64,000 nucleotides of DNA, taken from contig JAGAXW010000006.1 in the NCBI GenBank assembly GCA_017847725.1, positions 26,842-90,841 on the forward strand, read 5' to 3'. Origin of the DNA: Prevotella sp. Its GTDB lineage: Bacteria; Bacteroidota; Bacteroidia; Bacteroidales; Bacteroidaceae. Below the pieces are notes generated by a model that saw only the letters and a list, made by a program, of their open reading frames with translations, was not told the DNA's origin and did not search any database. The translations under genes were made by a program, and so were the position numbers. Positions 34,014 through 41,849 of this stretch are shown piece by piece; the first letter of the stretch is position 1; each line of letters begins with the position of its first letter.

Positions 34014-34854
34014 GAAGATCAAGCTGGCCCTGCTGAAACGGTCGGGCATCAGTCAGAAGAAGAAAGACCACGCCTCGTGGGAGGCCAAGGGGTATCGCAA
34101 GGAACCTGCGGTGACCTTTATCATCCAGTCGCACGACAAGAGCCTGCAGGTATGCCACGTACTGCCCAAGCTACGCCAATATGCCAATGCCGAAATCATC
34201 GTCATCGACGACGGCTCGAAGGCCGAGCACACGCAGCGGCTGGCAGCCGCACTGACCGGTGCCAACGAGTTTCTGCTGCGTGCCAACGACCTGTTTGAGA
34301 ATGTCACCTACGACAAGGCCATCCGACTGGCCAACGGCCGCTATATCGCCCTGATGCAGGACGACGACGACTTCGACGGCATCGGCTGGGTGAAGCGTGC
34401 CGTCAGCCTGTTCGAACAGCATCCAGAGATGGCTATACTCGGAGGCAAGGGCGGACTGGACATCGCCTTTGAGGACGACCGCCAGTGGGCCCACGGCGGA
34501 CCGTCGATGGCGGCCGGCGACTTCTCCTTCGTCACGGCCGTCAACCGTGCTCCCATGTGGCTCAACAAGGAGCTGTTCCGCCAGCACCTGCATCACATCG
34601 ACTTTCGCTTTGCGCCGTTCCAGTTCGACGACTACGAGCTCTGTGCCCGCACCTGGCTCTGCGGCCTGCAGGTGGGTTGGTATGATGCCGCCTTCCGCAG
34701 CCTGACCGCCGGCGGCATGCGTCTGTGGAACAACGACTTCACCCGCGAACAGAGCGAGCGCAACGGAAGGCTGCTCTACCAGTTGTATGCCACCCAGCGG
34801 GAGGAAATAGCCCGTCGCGTGGCTGCTGCCCGTCGAATCCTCCATCAATCCTAA
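33997..34854 (+). CDS. Family 2-like glycosyltransferase
   Basis: 285 residues of GT-A fold. After a basic N-terminal region, VTFIIQSHDKSLQVCHVL and AEIIVIDDGSKAEHTQRL show the nucleotide-sugar fold, and IALMQDDDDFDGIGW carries the DxD metal motif. FDDYELCARTWLCGLQVGW (ED-type acid) is the usual acceptor-side motif. It overlaps the flippase gene by 17 bp and is probably a side-chain transferase of the same glycan. Donor and linkage are unknown. Confidence 0.85.
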   Translation: MKLLIEKIKLALLKRSGISQKKKDHASWEAKGYRKEPAVTFIIQSHDKSLQVCHVLPKLRQYANAEIIVIDDGSKAEHTQRLAAALTGANEFLLRANDLFENVTYDKAIRLANGRYIALMQDDDDFDGIGWVKRAVSLFEQHPEMAILGGKGGLDIAFEDDRQWAHGGPSMAAGDFSFVTAVNRAPMWLNKELFRQHLHHIDFRFAPFQFDDYELCARTWLCGLQVGWYDAAFRSLTAGGMRLWNNDFTREQSERNGRLLYQLYATQREEIARRVAAARRILHQS

Positions 34855-34858
34855 CGCC

Positions 34859-35941
34859 ATGCCCGCCCGAGAATCCAGATTCGACCTGCTGCGCCTGTTG
34901 TCCATGTACATGATTGTATGCGGCCACCTCGTCTATCACGGCATCCGCCAAGTCCTCACGCCCGAGCTGGAGTATCAGGCGTTTGGCGAGTCAGCGACGG
35001 GACAGGTCAACTTCGTGCTCACCCAGCTGCTGGGACTGCTGTGCAACGTAGGTCCCAACGTGTTCATCATGATTACCGGCTACTTCCTAATAGTTCCGCG
35101 CACGTTCCGCTCGGTCTGGAACAAGGGAGTCAGGTTGTGGCTCACCATCGTCTTCTATGGAGTCGCCATCTACAGCGTCGCCGCCCTCTGCCGCCACACC
35201 TTCGACAGCCGGGAGCTGCTGACGCAGCTGACTCCCATCTACTCCACCACCTACTGGTTTATGACGATGTATATGGGTATCCTGTTGCTGTCGCCTTTCC
35301 TGGCCAAGATGGCCCAGTCGCTGAGCCGGCGCGAGTACCAGATGCTGCTGGGCGTGCTGCTGGTGATGAACTTCGGGCACGAGCAGATGGGCTACGCCTT
35401 CGTCTACGGCAGTCGGCAGCTATTCTTTATTTTCATCTTCCTCATCGGAGGCTATGTCCGCCTGCACCAGCCCAGCGGTCGCTGGCTCGCCTGGACCGGT
35501 GCAGCCTATCTGCTGACGTGCGTGGCGCTGACCGGCATCTTTGCCGTCAGCCAAATGATGTTTCACACCACCCCCTATCTGCACATCAAGGGACTGGCCA
35601 ACAACAGCGCTCCGCTGTTCACGTCGGTATGCCTGTTCCTGTGGTTCAGCTCGCTGCCCAACCCCACATCGAGGGTGGCCCATTGGGCGGTGCGCACCAG
35701 TCCTTATATCCTGAGCGTCTACCTGATTCACGAGCACAGCGAAGTGCGCGCACTGCTCTGGGACCGTCTGATACGGCCCACCGAGTATCTGCACGACTGG
35801 TATTTTCTGTTCTATGCCCTGGGGGCTTGCGCTGTCGTCATGGCCGTCTGTATAGCCGTCGACATGCTGCGCAAGCGAGTGAGCAGCCTAATCCCACCTC
35901 GAGCGCCCCATCCAAATGCGGATGCGGTTGGTCAGCGCTGA
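34859..35941 (+). CDS. Membrane acyltransferase (acyltransferase-3 family)
   Basis: 360 residues with about ten membrane helices. The N-terminus ESRFDLLRLLSMYMIVCGHLVYHG contains the family signature R-x10-H (catalytic His in GHL). It is of the OafA/WecH type that O-acetylates cell-surface sugars. It starts 4 bp after the glycosyltransferase. Its last 54 bp overlap the 3' end of the convergent gene at 35888, so both C-termini share DNA on opposite strands. Confidence 0.85.
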   Translation: MPARESRFDLLRLLSMYMIVCGHLVYHGIRQVLTPELEYQAFGESATGQVNFVLTQLLGLLCNVGPNVFIMITGYFLIVPRTFRSVWNKGVRLWLTIVFYGVAIYSVAALCRHTFDSRELLTQLTPIYSTTYWFMTMYMGILLLSPFLAKMAQSLSRREYQMLLGVLLVMNFGHEQMGYAFVYGSRQLFFIFIFLIGGYVRLHQPSGRWLAWTGAAYLLTCVALTGIFAVSQMMFHTTPYLHIKGLANNSAPLFTSVCLFLWFSSLPNPTSRVAHWAVRTSPYILSVYLIHEHSEVRALLWDRLIRPTEYLHDWYFLFYALGACAVVMAVCIAVDMLRKRVSSLIPPRAPHPNADAVGQR

Positions 35942-36913
35942 CGTGATGCGGCTGAAGTTGCCCTTGCGCAGGTTGATCCACAGCTCCTCCAGCGAGCGGC
36001 CCACCTTGATCCAGGGATGCCCCCAGGCGAAGGTGCGGAACATACGCTCCTTGTACTCCACATTCTCAATCACGTACTTAGGATGCCTGAGCGGCATCTC
36101 CAGCTCGTAGTGGTCCATGGTGAAGATGCGGCGCATGGCTCTGGGCAGGTCGTCGTTCGAGCCCGAATAGTGTACGCCCTCGTCGGTGGCCCCGGCGTTG
36201 CTGATCATGTTGACGCGCGGCACGATGCTCAGCCCCGAGTTGAAGAAGATGGCCGCATGGAAGATGGTCTCATAATAGGCCTTATGGACAGAGCGGTGGT
36301 AGCGGCAGAACCGGACGAAATCCTGCTGGTATCTGCGCTCCTTGATGAGCGTCTCCAGCTGGTGCATGTTGAAGTCGTCGTCCAGGAAGCCATAGTGCTC
36401 GTCCCACTGGTCGACCACCCTGCGCCACGTCGCCCATCCGTTGATAGAGAAAGTGGTGGTGAAGAAGTAGTCGTACGGCACGTCGGGTGTCTTCTCGTCG
36501 TAGTTCAGGCCCGAGATGATACTGATGCGCTGGTCGTTCTCATAGCGGTCGAGCAGCTCCTTGCAGAAGGGGAAGAACGACTGCGACGGCACGTCGTCGT
36601 CCTCAAACTTGATGCACTTGTCGTACAGCGAGAAAGCCCACTTGATAGAATAGTAGTTCGACGGGTCGCAGCCGACATTCTGCTCCTGATAATTGCGCCT
36701 CACGTCGCACTGCCAGTCAATCTGGTCGTCGCTCACGATGGCCCTGCAGGCCTCCATCTTCTGTCGGTCGGCGTCGCTGCGGGGCCCGTCCTGATAGAGC
36801 AGGAGTTTCGACGGGCGTGCCTCCCTGATGGCGTCGAAGAGCCTCTTCAGCTGTTCCGGACGGTTGAAGAACAGCACCAATACTGCAATATCTGTTTTGG
36901 CTGGATGTTTCAT
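35888..36913 (-). CDS. Glycosyltransferase, GT-A type
   Basis: 341 residues. The N-terminus TDIAVLVLFFNRPEQLKRLFDAIRE is followed by LLLYQDGPRSDADRQKM and the acidic FEDDDVPSQSFFPFC (DDD, metal site), with the conserved FFTTTFSINGWATWRR block seen in HlpA-like and related Bacteroidetes sugar transferases. A TATCTTTG box at 36940-36933 on the minus strand gives it its own promoter. Convergent with the acyltransferase, with which it overlaps by 54 bp. The donor is unknown. Confidence 0.8.
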   Translation of the reverse strand: MKHPAKTDIAVLVLFFNRPEQLKRLFDAIREARPSKLLLYQDGPRSDADRQKMEACRAIVSDDQIDWQCDVRRNYQEQNVGCDPSNYYSIKWAFSLYDKCIKFEDDDVPSQSFFPFCKELLDRYENDQRISIISGLNYDEKTPDVPYDYFFTTTFSINGWATWRRVVDQWDEHYGFLDDDFNMHQLETLIKERRYQQDFVRFCRYHRSVHKAYYETIFHAAIFFNSGLSIVPRVNMISNAGATDEGVHYSGSNDDLPRAMRRIFTMDHYELEMPLRHPKYVIENVEYKERMFRTFAWGHPWIKVGRSLEELWINLRKGNFSRITSALTNRIRIWMGRSRWD

Positions 36914-37078
36914 CTTCGTAATATACTGGCTGCAAAGATACGAAAAAATTTATGAACAGCGTACGATGAATTATAAACTTTGTTTCGTAAGGGCGCAAGT
37001 AATAGTACACAATCAATATGAATGGGCAAACTTTTGGTTGTTTTTTACATAATTCCATTGTTATTTGAGAAAAAACAC

Positions 37079-37086
37079 TATCTTTG
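37079..37086 (+). promoter_or_regulatory. -7 box of the cytidylyltransferase gene
   Basis: TATCTTTG with TTG 18 bp upstream (37058-37060), about 20 bp before the ATG at 37107. Confidence 0.65.
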
Positions 37087-37106
37087 CAGAAAAATTTCAG
37101 CAGATT

Positions 37107-37823
37107 ATGAACTACGCACTGATTATTGCAGGAGGCTCGGGCAACCGCATGGGACAAGACATTCCCAAACAGTTCATGCACGTCGACAACTGCCCCGTCA
37201 TCATCCACACCCTCAAGGCCTTCCAGCGACACCCCGACATCAACGGCATCGCCGTGGTATGCCTGGCCGGCTGGGAGACGGTCTTGCAGTCGTATGCCAA
37301 CCAGTTCTCCATCGACAAGCTGCGCTGGATATTCCCCGGCGGCAGCAACGGACAGGAGTCGATACACAACGGCATCTACGGACTGCGGCAGGAGGGCTGC
37401 AGCGACGACGACCTGGTGCTCATCCACGACGCCGTGCGACCCCTCATCTCGCAGGACATCATCTCGTCGAACATCGCCATCTGCAAGAAATACGGCTACG
37501 CCATCACTGGCATCCAGTGCCGTGAGGCCATCCTGGAGAGCGACGACGGATTTGCCAGCGACCGCAGCATCCCGCGCGACAAGCTCATCCGCACCCAGAC
37601 CCCTCAGACGTTCCGGCTGAAGAACATCATCGCCGCCCACGAGGAGGCCCGGCAGCGGGGCATCACCAACTCGGTGGCCTCCTGCACCCTGCTGGCTGAG
37701 CTGGGAGGGCGCGAGATGCACATCGTGCCAGGCTCGGAGAAGAACATCAAGATTACGACCGTCGAAGACCTGGAGATACTGAAGGCACTGATGAACACAC
37801 ACGCAGAGTCATGGCTGAAGTAG
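37107..37823 (+). CDS. IspD/TarI-family cytidylyltransferase
   Basis: 238 residues from ATG 37107. The nucleotide-binding loop reads LIIAGGSGNRMGQDIPKQF, and LVLIHDAVRPLIS, RTQTPQTFRL and the C-terminal IKITTVEDLEILKAL are all family motifs. IspD makes CDP-methylerythritol in the MEP pathway; TarI and Bcs1 homologues make CDP-ribitol. The next genes encode an epimerase/dehydratase (13-bp overlap) and, convergently, a LicD phosphotransferase. This context favours a CDP-polyol for glycan decoration over isoprenoid synthesis, but the sequence alone does not decide. Confidence 0.8.
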   Translation: MNYALIIAGGSGNRMGQDIPKQFMHVDNCPVIIHTLKAFQRHPDINGIAVVCLAGWETVLQSYANQFSIDKLRWIFPGGSNGQESIHNGIYGLRQEGCSDDDLVLIHDAVRPLISQDIISSNIAICKKYGYAITGIQCREAILESDDGFASDRSIPRDKLIRTQTPQTFRLKNIIAAHEEARQRGITNSVASCTLLAELGGREMHIVPGSEKNIKITTVEDLEILKALMNTHAESWLK

Positions 37824-38788
37824 ACACGCTGCAGGGCTGCAACGTCCTGATAACAGGAGCCACCGGACTCATCGGGTCGGCACTGACGGAGTGGCTGCTA
37901 CAGCATGCCGACTGTCACGTCTACGCCACCTGCCGCCACGCCGGGCAGGCGCGCCGCCGCTTCGGCCGCCACGCCAGCCACCCGCGCCTACATCTGCTGG
38001 AGCACGACGTCACACAGCCCCTTCCGGGCGACACCCCCTTCCACTATATCATCCACGCGGCCAGTCCTGCCAGTCCCAACAGTTTCGCGCAGCGGCCCGT
38101 CGAGGTGATGATGGCCAACATCATGGGCGTCAATCATCTGCTCGACTACGGCATGGCACACCACATGCGGCGCCTGCTGTTCGTATCGTCTGGCGAGGTG
38201 TATGGCGAGGGCGACGGCACCCCCTTCCGCGAGAGCGACAGCGGCTACATCGACAGCATGTCGCCACGCGCCTGCTACCCCTCGTCCAAGCGAGCTGCCG
38301 AGACGCTCTGCGCTGCCTATGCTGCCGAGCATCAGGCCGACGTCGTCGTGGCGCGCCTGTGCCACACGTATGGTCCCCACTTCACGGCTACGGACAACCG
38401 GGTCTACGCCCAGTTTCTGCGCAACGTGCTGAATGGCGAGGACATCGTGCTGAAGAGCGAGGGGCTGCAGCTGCGCTCCTGGATCTACGTGGCCGACGCC
38501 GTCAGCGCCATCCTGCATATCCTGCTCAAGGGAACCGGCGGCGAGGCCTACAACGTGGCCGACCCGCAGTCGTGCATCACCATCCGCCAACTGGCTGAGC
38601 TCTGCGCCCGGCTGGCCGGCAGGCAGGTGCGCCTCGACATCCCCGCCGATGCCCGGCACGGCAACACCACCCCCATCAGCTGTGCCACCTTCTCGATTGA
38701 GAAGTTGCAGGCCCTGGGCTGGCAGCCGCGCTATTCGATGGAGTCCGGACTCCGCGAGACGCTGTCTATCCTAAAGTCGGCTGAATGA
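37811..38788 (+). CDS. NAD-dependent epimerase/dehydratase (extended SDR)
   Basis: 325 residues. The Rossmann loop is VLITGATGLIGSALTEWLL (GxxGxxG, residues 12-30). FVSSGEVYGEG is the catalytic Ser region and YPSSKRAAETL contains YxxxK. RLCHTYGPHF and SWIYVADAVSAI are typical of nucleotide-sugar epimerases and UDP-glucuronate decarboxylases. It overlaps the cytidylyltransferase by 13 bp, so it may reduce or epimerise a CDP- or sugar-linked intermediate in the same pathway. It overlaps the convergent licD-like gene by 23 bp. Confidence 0.82.
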   Translation: MAEVDTLQGCNVLITGATGLIGSALTEWLLQHADCHVYATCRHAGQARRRFGRHASHPRLHLLEHDVTQPLPGDTPFHYIIHAASPASPNSFAQRPVEVMMANIMGVNHLLDYGMAHHMRRLLFVSSGEVYGEGDGTPFRESDSGYIDSMSPRACYPSSKRAAETLCAAYAAEHQADVVVARLCHTYGPHFTATDNRVYAQFLRNVLNGEDIVLKSEGLQLRSWIYVADAVSAILHILLKGTGGEAYNVADPQSCITIRQLAELCARLAGRQVRLDIPADARHGNTTPISCATFSIEKLQALGWQPRYSMESGLRETLSILKSAE

Positions 38789-39569
38789 ATACGGCGTGTG
38801 TCTTACGCTTCTCCTCTGGCGGCAGCTGCATATAGTCGCCATAGATATTCCGCAGATACTGGTCGGCATCGTGAGGCGCCGGGAATGTGGCGTCCTCAAA
38901 GTGTACCTCACCAAGCGGCAGCACCGTGTCGCGCAGATGCGTGATGCCGTAGCCGTTGATGATGGGTATGTTGGCATAGTGGTGACTGGGACAGCAGAGG
39001 CACAGCAGCCGCCACACGGCAGCATATAGCAGGTACTTGCCGCCAAACCAGCACAGCTCTGCCGCGGCGCGCAGCGAATAGTAGTGCTTGCGGTGCAGGA
39101 TGGAATAGCTCTTCGACAGTCCCACATGCAGGCGTTTGATCCACTGTCGGGGCACATCGGGATGACTCATGAAGGGGAAGATGTCGACGTAGATGCCCTT
39201 CACGTAGTCTGTCTCCATGTCGTCGCCATGCTCCAGATAGAGCGAGTTCAGGTCTCTCACCTTCACGATGGGCCCGTTGTTGGGGTCGCTCTCGGGTGTC
39301 TGCACAAAGAGCGTGGCAGGCAGTTCGGCAGGCGCCACCTCGCAGAAGCGCCGCAGGTCGTCGCGGCCCATGGCGATGTCGATATCGTCGTCCCAGGGGA
39401 TGAAGCCCCCATGGCGCACCGCCCCCAGCAGCGAGCCGCCGTCGAGCCAGTACAGGATGCCGTGGCGGCGGCAGATGCGGTCAATCTCCTTCAGTATGCC
39501 CAGCTGCTTCAGCTGGCAGTCGCGCAACTGCTGTCGCGCATATCGCTGCAGATACTCTTTGTCTTTCAT
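38766..39569 (-). CDS. LicD-family phosphotransferase
   Basis: 267 residues. The LicD signature is clear: ILKEIDRICRRHGILYWLDGGSLLGAVRHGGFIPWDDDIDIAM, a nucleotidyltransferase-fold DxD motif near residues 58-62. LicD proteins transfer phosphocholine, phosphoribitol or similar groups from CDP donors to surface glycans. Proximity to a cytidylyltransferase supports this use here. Its 5' end is coupled to nadD (4-bp overlap), although nadD itself is a housekeeping gene. Confidence 0.9.
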   Translation of the reverse strand: MKDKEYLQRYARQQLRDCQLKQLGILKEIDRICRRHGILYWLDGGSLLGAVRHGGFIPWDDDIDIAMGRDDLRRFCEVAPAELPATLFVQTPESDPNNGPIVKVRDLNSLYLEHGDDMETDYVKGIYVDIFPFMSHPDVPRQWIKRLHVGLSKSYSILHRKHYYSLRAAAELCWFGGKYLLYAAVWRLLCLCCPSHHYANIPIINGYGITHLRDTVLPLGEVHFEDATFPAPHDADQYLRNIYGDYMQLPPEEKRKTHAVFIQPTLG

Positions 39570-40165
39570 CTGTTTCTGTAATAGTCGTTTACCATGGCGG
39601 CGATGCTGTCGGGCACCATTCCGCTGATGCTTTCTCCCTGTCTGACGCGCTGCCGTATCTGCGTGCTCGACACGTCGAGCAGCGGGCAGTCGACGGTGCC
39701 TTGATAGTTGTCGCGCGGATAAACGACGACGTCGTACGTCCGCAGGATGTCCTTCCAGTTGCGCCAGCGCTCAAAGTGGGCCCAGTTGTCGCCACCTATT
39801 AATAATATGAATTCGCGGTCGGGATAGTCGCAGCTCAGGTGCTGCAGGGTATTCCAGGTATAGGACGGTTTGGGCAGGTGGAACTCATAGTCGGAGGCCA
39901 CGATGCCGTCGGTATTCTCCAGCGCTTTCCGTGCCAGTTGCAGCCGCAGGTGGTCGGCCAGGAGTCCGTCCTCCTGCTTCAGCGGGTTCTGCGGCGACAC
40001 CATCAGCCACACCTCCTCCACGCCTGTCTGTCGCAGGATGGCCTGTGCCAAGGCGATATGGCCTACGTGTATGGGGTTGAAGGAACCGCCGAAGATGGCG
40101 GTTGGCTGTTGGCGATTGGCTGTTGGCTGTTGGCTGTTAGCGGTTGGCTTTTTACTTATTAGCAT
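39566..40165 (-). CDS. nadD: Nicotinate-nucleotide adenylyltransferase with repeat-encoded N-terminal extension
   Basis: NAD biosynthesis enzyme, 199 residues. The core starts at AIFGGSFNPIHVGHIALAQ (GxFxPxHxGH nucleotidyl motif), then LLIGGDNWAHFERW and the C-terminal SSTQIRQRVRQGESI (ISST-x-x-R). Family members begin 2-6 residues before GIFGGSF; here about 22 residues precede it, made of PTANSQQ/PTANRQQ-like units encoded by 7-bp repeats (40149-40098). No ATG, GTG or TTG lies between the repeat and the core, so the extension is probably translated. It overlaps gmk by 14 bp. Confidence 0.92.
   Translation of the reverse strand: MLISKKPTANSQQPTANRQQPTAIFGGSFNPIHVGHIALAQAILRQTGVEEVWLMVSPQNPLKQEDGLLADHLRLQLARKALENTDGIVASDYEFHLPKPSYTWNTLQHLSCDYPDREFILLIGGDNWAHFERWRNWKDILRTYDVVVYPRDNYQGTVDCPLLDVSSTQIRQRVRQGESISGMVPDSIAAMVNDYYRNR
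40098..40149 (-). repeat. Heptad repeat in the 5' coding end of nadD
   Basis: On the minus strand, seven to eight 7-bp units of the form GCCAACN (GCCAACC, GCTAACA, GCCAACA, GCCAACA, GCCAATC, GCCAACA, GCCAACC). Three units encode seven residues, giving the visible PTANSQQ-type protein periodicity. Confidence 0.75.
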
Positions 40166-40730
40166 TGATGAAATTATTAATTAACGTATATGCCTTTTCT
40201 TCTGCTTCAGACAAATCGTCATTAATAACAATTACGTCAAACTGATTAGAGAAAGTCATCTCATACGCAGCCTTAGCCAATCTGGTCTCTATAGCTTCCG
40301 GCGTATCCGTGGCCCTTCCCTCTAACCTTTTACGCAACTCCTGGATTGATGGCGGCTGGATAAAAATACTCAGCGCGTCTTTGCCATAGAACTTCTTGAT
40401 GTTCACTCCCCCTTTCACGTCGACGTCGAAAATTACATTTTGTCCTGCATTGAGCTGTTTCTCGACTTGCGACTTCAAAGTGCCGTAATATCTGTCTTTG
40501 TAAACCTCTTCATATTCTATGAATTCGTCTCGGGCGATTTTCTCCTTAAACTCTTCTGGCGAGATGAAAAAATATTCTACTCCATTCTGTTCCGTGCCGC
40601 GAGGCTGACGTGATGTACATGAAATAGAGAAATACATATTCAGTTCTGGATGCTCCTTCATAAGCCACTGCACGATGGTCGACTTCCCACTCCCGGATGG
40701 TGCACTAAAAATAATCAGATGCCCTTTCAT
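40152..40730 (-). CDS. gmk: Guanylate kinase
   Basis: GMP to GDP, 192 residues. P-loop APSGSGKSTIV (residues 10-20), GMP site SCTSRQPRGTEQNGVEYFF, and the lid region IFIQPPSIQELRKRLEGR. DVDVKGGVNIKK is the conserved GGKxxxx stretch. It lies upstream of nadD in the leftward gmk-nadD-licD run. The sequence is notably more AT-rich than its GC-rich neighbours. Confidence 0.95.
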   Translation of the reverse strand: MKGHLIIFSAPSGSGKSTIVQWLMKEHPELNMYFSISCTSRQPRGTEQNGVEYFFISPEEFKEKIARDEFIEYEEVYKDRYYGTLKSQVEKQLNAGQNVIFDVDVKGGVNIKKFYGKDALSIFIQPPSIQELRKRLEGRATDTPEAIETRLAKAAYEMTFSNQFDVIVINDDLSEAEEKAYTLINNFINANK

Positions 40731-40855
40731 ACGCTTTTCTTTTTTAGTATTCGAATAAATTTGCCAAGACCTTTCTGTATTGCGACTGTTTGAGAGATTA
40801 AGCCGTCAAATGTATTAGAGTCTATATATTTCTCATGCCAAAAGCCAATCGCCAA
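40727..40855 (-). pseudogene. Possible remnant of a four-helix-bundle protein gene
   Basis: In the 130-bp gap between yicC and gmk, a minus-strand frame without any start codon reads FWHEKYIDSNTFDGLISQTV and then IQKGLGKFIRIL before a stop overlapping the gmk ATG. It resembles the C-terminus of four-helix-bundle (23S rRNA intervening sequence) proteins. Upstream it runs into the heptad repeat GCCAAAA-GCCAATC-GCCAACG (plus strand 40837-40857). The similarity is by eye and weak. Confidence 0.3.
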
Positions 40856-40860
40856 CGCCC

Positions 40861-41733
40861 TTAAAGGGCGTTAAGCACCTGTTCCTTGATTTGCTCCAGC
40901 TCGTCCTTCATCTTCACCACGATGTTCTGCATCTCCGCCTGGTTCGACTTCGAGCCGGTGGTGTTGATTTCACGCCCCATCTCCTGGGCGATGAAGCCCA
41001 GTTTCTTGCCCTGTCCGGGCTGGTCGGCCATGGTCTCGCGGAAGTATTTCAGGTGGTTGGTCAGCCGCTGCTTCTCCTCGCTGATGTCCAGCTTCTCGAT
41101 GTAGTAGATAAGTTCCTGCTCCAGCCTGTTTTTGTCGTACTCTGCCTCGGGTATCTGCTTCAGCCCGTCTACGATGCGCTGACGAATCTTCTCCACGCGC
41201 GACTTCTCGTAAGGCTCTATCGAGGCCATCAGGCGCTCGATGTTGTCCACCTTCTCGGCAAACTTGTGCTCCAGGGCGGCGCCCTCCTGCGTACGGAAAT
41301 CTACCAAGTGCTGCACGGCCTCGCAGACACCCTGCTTCACCACCGTCCACTCGTCGTCCTCCAGCACCTCCAGCTCGGCCCTGTTCGTCACGTCGGGCAT
41401 GCGTGTCAGCGTCTGTATCCAGTCGACGTTTTCCATCTGGTGCTCGTCGGCAAAGGCCTTCAGCTGCTTGTAGTAGGCCCCCATCAGCGCCGTATTCAAG
41501 GGCACGGCGTCTGTCGTGGCGTCACGCTCTATCCAGATGCAGAACTCCACCTTGCCGCGCACCACGCGCTCGCTGATTATCTGGCGTATCTCCATCTCCT
41601 TCTCGCGATAGAGGGGAGCGATGCGCGTTGTGAGGTCCAGCTGCTTAGAGTTGAGCGACTTGATTTCCACGTGGATTTTCTTTTCCTTGTAGGCCACCAC
41701 CGTCTTTCCGTAGCCTGTCATCGATTGTATCAT
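40861..41733 (-). CDS. YicC family endoribonuclease-like protein
   Basis: 290 residues from MIQSMTGYGK at 41733. The N-terminal MTGYGK and SLNSKQLDLTTRI are the YicC_N signature; the C-terminal DUF1732 part reads LGFIAQEMGREINTTGSKSNQAEMQNIVVKMKDELEQIKEQVLN. YicC proteins are stress-related and act on some small RNAs as endoribonucleases or adaptors. The in-frame opening to 41757 lies inside the -7 box (TAACTTTG, 41762-41755 minus), which supports the later start. A palindrome AACGCCCTT/AAGGGCGTT overlaps the stop. Confidence 0.9.
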   Translation of the reverse strand: MIQSMTGYGKTVVAYKEKKIHVEIKSLNSKQLDLTTRIAPLYREKEMEIRQIISERVVRGKVEFCIWIERDATTDAVPLNTALMGAYYKQLKAFADEHQMENVDWIQTLTRMPDVTNRAELEVLEDDEWTVVKQGVCEAVQHLVDFRTQEGAALEHKFAEKVDNIERLMASIEPYEKSRVEKIRQRIVDGLKQIPEAEYDKNRLEQELIYYIEKLDISEEKQRLTNHLKYFRETMADQPGQGKKLGFIAQEMGREINTTGSKSNQAEMQNIVVKMKDELEQIKEQVLNAL

Positions 41734-41796
41734 GATTGCTTCTATTTTTGCCTGCAAAGTTACGACAATTTAGCCAAACAGCCAAGTATTCGCACG

Positions 41797-41827
41797 AAAA
41801 AAGCGCCGTCCCTGATGGCGGCGCTTT
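41797..41827 (-). terminator. Terminator of the secreted-protein operon
   Basis: On the minus strand AAAGCGCCG pairs with CGGCGCTTT around a 10-nt loop and runs into TTTTTT. It lies 23 bp downstream of the large secreted protein gene. Confidence 0.85.
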
Positions 41828-41849
41828 CCTGATAAAGCATAACCCGTTC

